Assembly: GCA_039931675.1 (NCBI GenBank)
Contig: JBDTRM010000170.1
Coordinates: 1 to 64,000, forward strand
DNA from: JAEUTH01 sp039931675
GTDB taxonomy: Bacteria > Bacteroidota > Bacteroidia > AKYH767-A > OLB10
Direction of reading: 5' to 3'
DNA: 64,000 nt
Part shown: positions 61,639 to 64,000 of the stretch, in pieces
Layout: every line of letters starts with the position of its first letter
How positions within the stretch are numbered: the first letter of the stretch is position 1
Position numbers and translations under genes: made by a program
Notes under the pieces: model-generated
Told to the model about the DNA's origin: nothing
What the model saw: the letters and a program-made list of their open reading frames with translations, nothing else
The model's database searches: none

Positions 61639-63471
61639 CTAATTCAACTTATCCCCTCTCAATGCCCTGAATCTTTTTCGTGCATCAACTGCATACAAGC
61701 TGCCAGGATATTTTTGCAAAAGCGTTTCGTATAACTCCATGGCTTTGTCTTTTTGGTTCAAACGATTTTCCTGCAAATCGGCTAAGCGGAATAAGGCATC
61801 ATCAGCTAAAATATCTTCGGGATAATTTGCAACCACATCAGCATAATAAATTACTGCTGAATCTAATTTGCCAATGCGCGTATAAATTTCCGCTTTCTTA
61901 AACCACACTTCATCAGTCAATGAATGACAAGGAAATCCTTTCAATACACTATCTAAAGTTGCAAGCGCTTCGCTGTGCTGATTTTGAAATTCAAGCAAAT
62001 CAGCTTTTGAATAAATCAATAACGGAGCAGTATTCGAATCTGTATCAAAGCCTGAATTATCCTGTATCAGCAAAGCAAGACTCATAGCATCATTTGAAAT
62101 TAATTGTGTGGTTGCAGCTTTCAATACATTAAGTTGTGCAGATGCCCATTCAAATTCTCCTTCATAATAATAAGAACGTGCTGTGCGGAATTTAGCCTCA
62201 CGACCAATTTCATCATGTTTAAAATCTTTATCCACTTGTCCGTAATACAAAAGCGCATCCCACACTTCGTTTTTCAAAACCAAAATATCTCCCAACTCCA
62301 ATTTACATTCAGCCTGGAATAATGGCGTTATGCGTGGCATTGCAATTACTTCTTCAAGCATGGTACTTGCACCGTCAACATCATTCATATAAAATGCTTT
62401 CAGGTGAGCGTATTCTTTCAACAGCGGTGCTGTGCTTATATTTTTTCCTAACTCAGTAATTGCATTTTGATAATCGCTGTCTAATTTTTTCAAATCAACT
62501 TCGGTATAATTGCTTTGCGTGGTGATGCGTTTATTCAAAGCGTTAATCATTTCAATACGCGCTGTGGTATAATTCGGATTGTCTTTTCCCTTATCCATTA
62601 TATATTGAAAACAATCTTCGGCAGTTTTATAATCCTGGTTGCTCGCGCAGGTGCGACCGAGCGATAACAACCTGTCGCCTTGTTCACCCAAACGTTTATC
62701 CAATGCTTTGGCTTGAATAGATGCACTCTCAAAATCTTTTTGTTGAAGGAATAACCAATAGAGCAATTCATTGTATTCAATGCGACCTGTGTTTTTCTGA
62801 ATTCTACGCAACAGCGATGTGCGAAAAATATCACCAAGCGAACCTGTGTAATCGAGTGAAATTTTATTTTGAAGAATAGATTGCAAACTTGGAATGTACT
62901 GCGGTGCTATTTCAACAATATCCAAATACTCATCAGCCATGCGCTGCAAATCAGATTTTTGTGCATACGCTTCAGCCAATTCAAAACTAAAAGGATAAGT
63001 GCCCCGCATCATTTCGCGACCTTGCATGTAAGTTGCTATTGCCAAATCAACATTACCGTGGTCAATAAACTCATTTGCTAAATTGTTGTATTGATTCACA
63101 TCAGGGCGGAGAGATTTTATTGCTTTCTGATATTGTTCATTGGCTTTTGGCTGGTCGCCTTTCAACTCATATAAGTAACCGAGGTCAACCATGATTGGTG
63201 CAACATCAGGTGTTTTCTTCATGTGCTTCTTAATCATCTTTTCCGCCCTGTCATAATCTTTCATTGCGAGGATACACTTGAGATAATCAGGGTAAGTGCC
63301 CATCGGGTCGAAGTCGTAATTCTTTTCAAAATAGACGATTGCCTTATCAAACTCGCCCGAATTAAAATACTGCTGCGCTAATTGATAATTATTATTGCCC
63401 GGCTGTGCTTGCGCGAGAAATGTAATTTGAAAAAGGAGAATAGAGACGAATATTATTTTTATGATTTTCAT
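61639..63471 (-). CDS. Secreted tetratricopeptide-repeat protein
   Basis: A 610-residue periplasmic TPR protein. The signal peptide (MKIIKIIFVSILLFQITFLAQA) is followed by TPRs almost throughout: NYQLAQQYFNSGEFDKAIVYFEKN at 26-50, APIMVDLGYLYELKGDQPKANEQYQKAI near 91-118, a helical middle region, and a second TPR group at about 380-600 (ALLYYGQVDKDFKHDEIGREAKFRTARSYYYEGEFEWA, KDKAMELYETLLQKYPGSLYAVDARKRFR; quoted in part). The last unit, LYETLLQKYPGSLYAVDARK, resembles Tol-Pal-associated YbgF/BamD-type repeats. It probably acts as a scaffold at the envelope. Specific partners unknown. Confidence 0.75.
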   Translation of the reverse strand: MKIIKIIFVSILLFQITFLAQAQPGNNNYQLAQQYFNSGEFDKAIVYFEKNYDFDPMGTYPDYLKCILAMKDYDRAEKMIKKHMKKTPDVAPIMVDLGYLYELKGDQPKANEQYQKAIKSLRPDVNQYNNLANEFIDHGNVDLAIATYMQGREMMRGTYPFSFELAEAYAQKSDLQRMADEYLDIVEIAPQYIPSLQSILQNKISLDYTGSLGDIFRTSLLRRIQKNTGRIEYNELLYWLFLQQKDFESASIQAKALDKRLGEQGDRLLSLGRTCASNQDYKTAEDCFQYIMDKGKDNPNYTTARIEMINALNKRITTQSNYTEVDLKKLDSDYQNAITELGKNISTAPLLKEYAHLKAFYMNDVDGASTMLEEVIAMPRITPLFQAECKLELGDILVLKNEVWDALLYYGQVDKDFKHDEIGREAKFRTARSYYYEGEFEWASAQLNVLKAATTQLISNDAMSLALLIQDNSGFDTDSNTAPLLIYSKADLLEFQNQHSEALATLDSVLKGFPCHSLTDEVWFKKAEIYTRIGKLDSAVIYYADVVANYPEDILADDALFRLADLQENRLNQKDKAMELYETLLQKYPGSLYAVDARKRFRALRGDKLN

Positions 63472-63562
63472 TTGGAGAGAACGTTATGAGTTAGAAATTT
63501 ATTTGATGAAAGGAATATCTAACTATTTATATTTATATGCTTAGAAAAAGTAAATGTTTCAT

Positions 63563-63796
63563 TTATAAAGAAACTAATTCTCGTTTAAAAAATTTGGCTT
63601 TTGAATTCCGCAATAATTTTCGTGTTTCATTTTTGTAATAATCCAAAACCATTTGTAGCGCTTCAACAAGGTTGCTCTTTGTTTCCTTAACAGTTGCTCC
63701 TTGAGAAATTGCGCCAGGAACTTCTTCAATATAACCTGTATAAGAACCATCGCTTGCTTTAACAATTATGGCAGTGTAATTTGATTTTATTTTCAT
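63563..63796 (-). CDS. HicB-like antitoxin
   Basis: A 77-residue protein with the HicB fold: YTAIIVKASDGSYTGYIEEVPGAISQGATVKETKSNLVEALQMVLDYY, which matches the degraded-RNase-H-like HicB core (strand, then G.tveEa..nl.eAl). It lacks a long C-terminal DNA-binding domain. No hicA gene lies downstream. Instead a ParE/RelE-like toxin gene lies 67 bp upstream on the same strand, so the pair may be a mixed system. Confidence 0.8.
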   Translation of the reverse strand: MKIKSNYTAIIVKASDGSYTGYIEEVPGAISQGATVKETKSNLVEALQMVLDYYKNETRKLLRNSKAKFFKRELVSL

Positions 63797-63863
63797 TGTT
63801 TATGTTTTTACAAATCTAATCAATGCTTTTTGTTGTTGATGTTAATTTTTGCTGAATAAAATG

Positions 63864-64000
63864 CTATGAACGCAAAAGTCTTAAATCCAAATCATCGGGG
63901 TTTCTTCTGCTATCCCAAACAGCAAGTATTTCTATGGTCATATCTGTAACAAAATAAATTATCAAATAAACATTTGCAACAAGAAAACGATTTTCACTGT
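63864..64000 (-). CDS. ParE/RelE-like toxin, truncated by the window edge
   Basis: Only the last 44 codons are visible. They read FLVANVYLIIYFVTDMTIEI then LAVWDSRRNPDDL, the C-terminal strands and AVWDsRRNP motif of the ParE/RelE superfamily. The stop is at plus coordinates 63864-63866. The gene continues past the end of the window. It precedes the HicB-like gene by 67 bp. Confidence 0.75.
   Translation of the reverse strand, partial: SENRFLVANVYLIIYFVTDMTIEILAVWDSRRNPDDLDLRLLRS

Overview
The window is a stretch of a Bacteroidota chromosome, probably a free-living member of the Chitinophagales/Sphingobacteriales type. Evidence: seven secreted proteins end in the type IX secretion (T9SS) C-terminal sorting domain; several promoters fit the Bacteroidota consensus TTTG-N19-TAnnTTTG; there are almost no Shine-Dalgarno sites; and SprB-like repeats, head-GIN (DUF2807) proteins, GLLIPRMT-type surface proteins and TPR histidine kinases are typical of the phylum. 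The DNA is AT-rich throughout. No rRNA, CRISPR array or intact insertion sequence is visible.

Layout. 1-5.0 kb: a small secreted unknown, a PNGase F-like T9SS protein with an inserted LamG-like domain, and a small secreted unknown. 5.1-9.3 kb: tRNA-Gln and the translation operon rplM-rpsI-rpsB-tsf, then pyrH-frr. 9.8-22.4 kb: one 4182-residue surface protein built from about 29 SprB-like and 23 cysteine-rich repeats. 22.5-26.8 kb: two further surface proteins. 27.0-28.6 kb: heme O synthase and a short cytochrome oxidase subunit III. 28.7-39.1 kb: a head-GIN/beta-barrel protein, a C10 peptidase cotranscribed with a tail-fibre-like protein, two tandem 17-residue-repeat adhesins carrying a peptidase S74 chaperone domain, and a small T9SS protein. 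39.6-43 kb: a LRR-ROC-COR protein with an additional C-terminal domain, the best candidate for an immune-type system. 43.3-44.8 kb: an EamA transporter and a ParDE toxin-antitoxin pair. 44.9-52.2 kb (minus strand): a NarL-type response regulator followed by three tandem TPR histidine kinases, the last frameshifted, and a membrane protein. 52.4-64 kb: an acetyltransferase, an acyl-CoA carboxylase beta subunit, a Fic protein with a striking promoter/operator, a coiled-coil secreted protein, RecO, a short DnaE-type polymerase, an IS66 relic, a TPR protein, and a HicB-like antitoxin beside a truncated ParE/RelE-like toxin.

How it fits together. The core genes (translation, pyrH, frr, recO, dnaE, heme/oxidase) are ordinary. 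The accessory theme is the cell surface: long repetitive proteins probably exported by T9SS, whose machinery is not in this window. A C-rich/G-rich dyad (CCC-N9-GGG) occurs before the giant repeat gene, before one adhesin operon (imperfectly before a second) and before the response-regulator operon, so the two-component cluster may control the surface genes; this is a hypothesis. Several families of dispersed palindromes lie between genes, and one has landed in frame inside a kinase ATPase domain.
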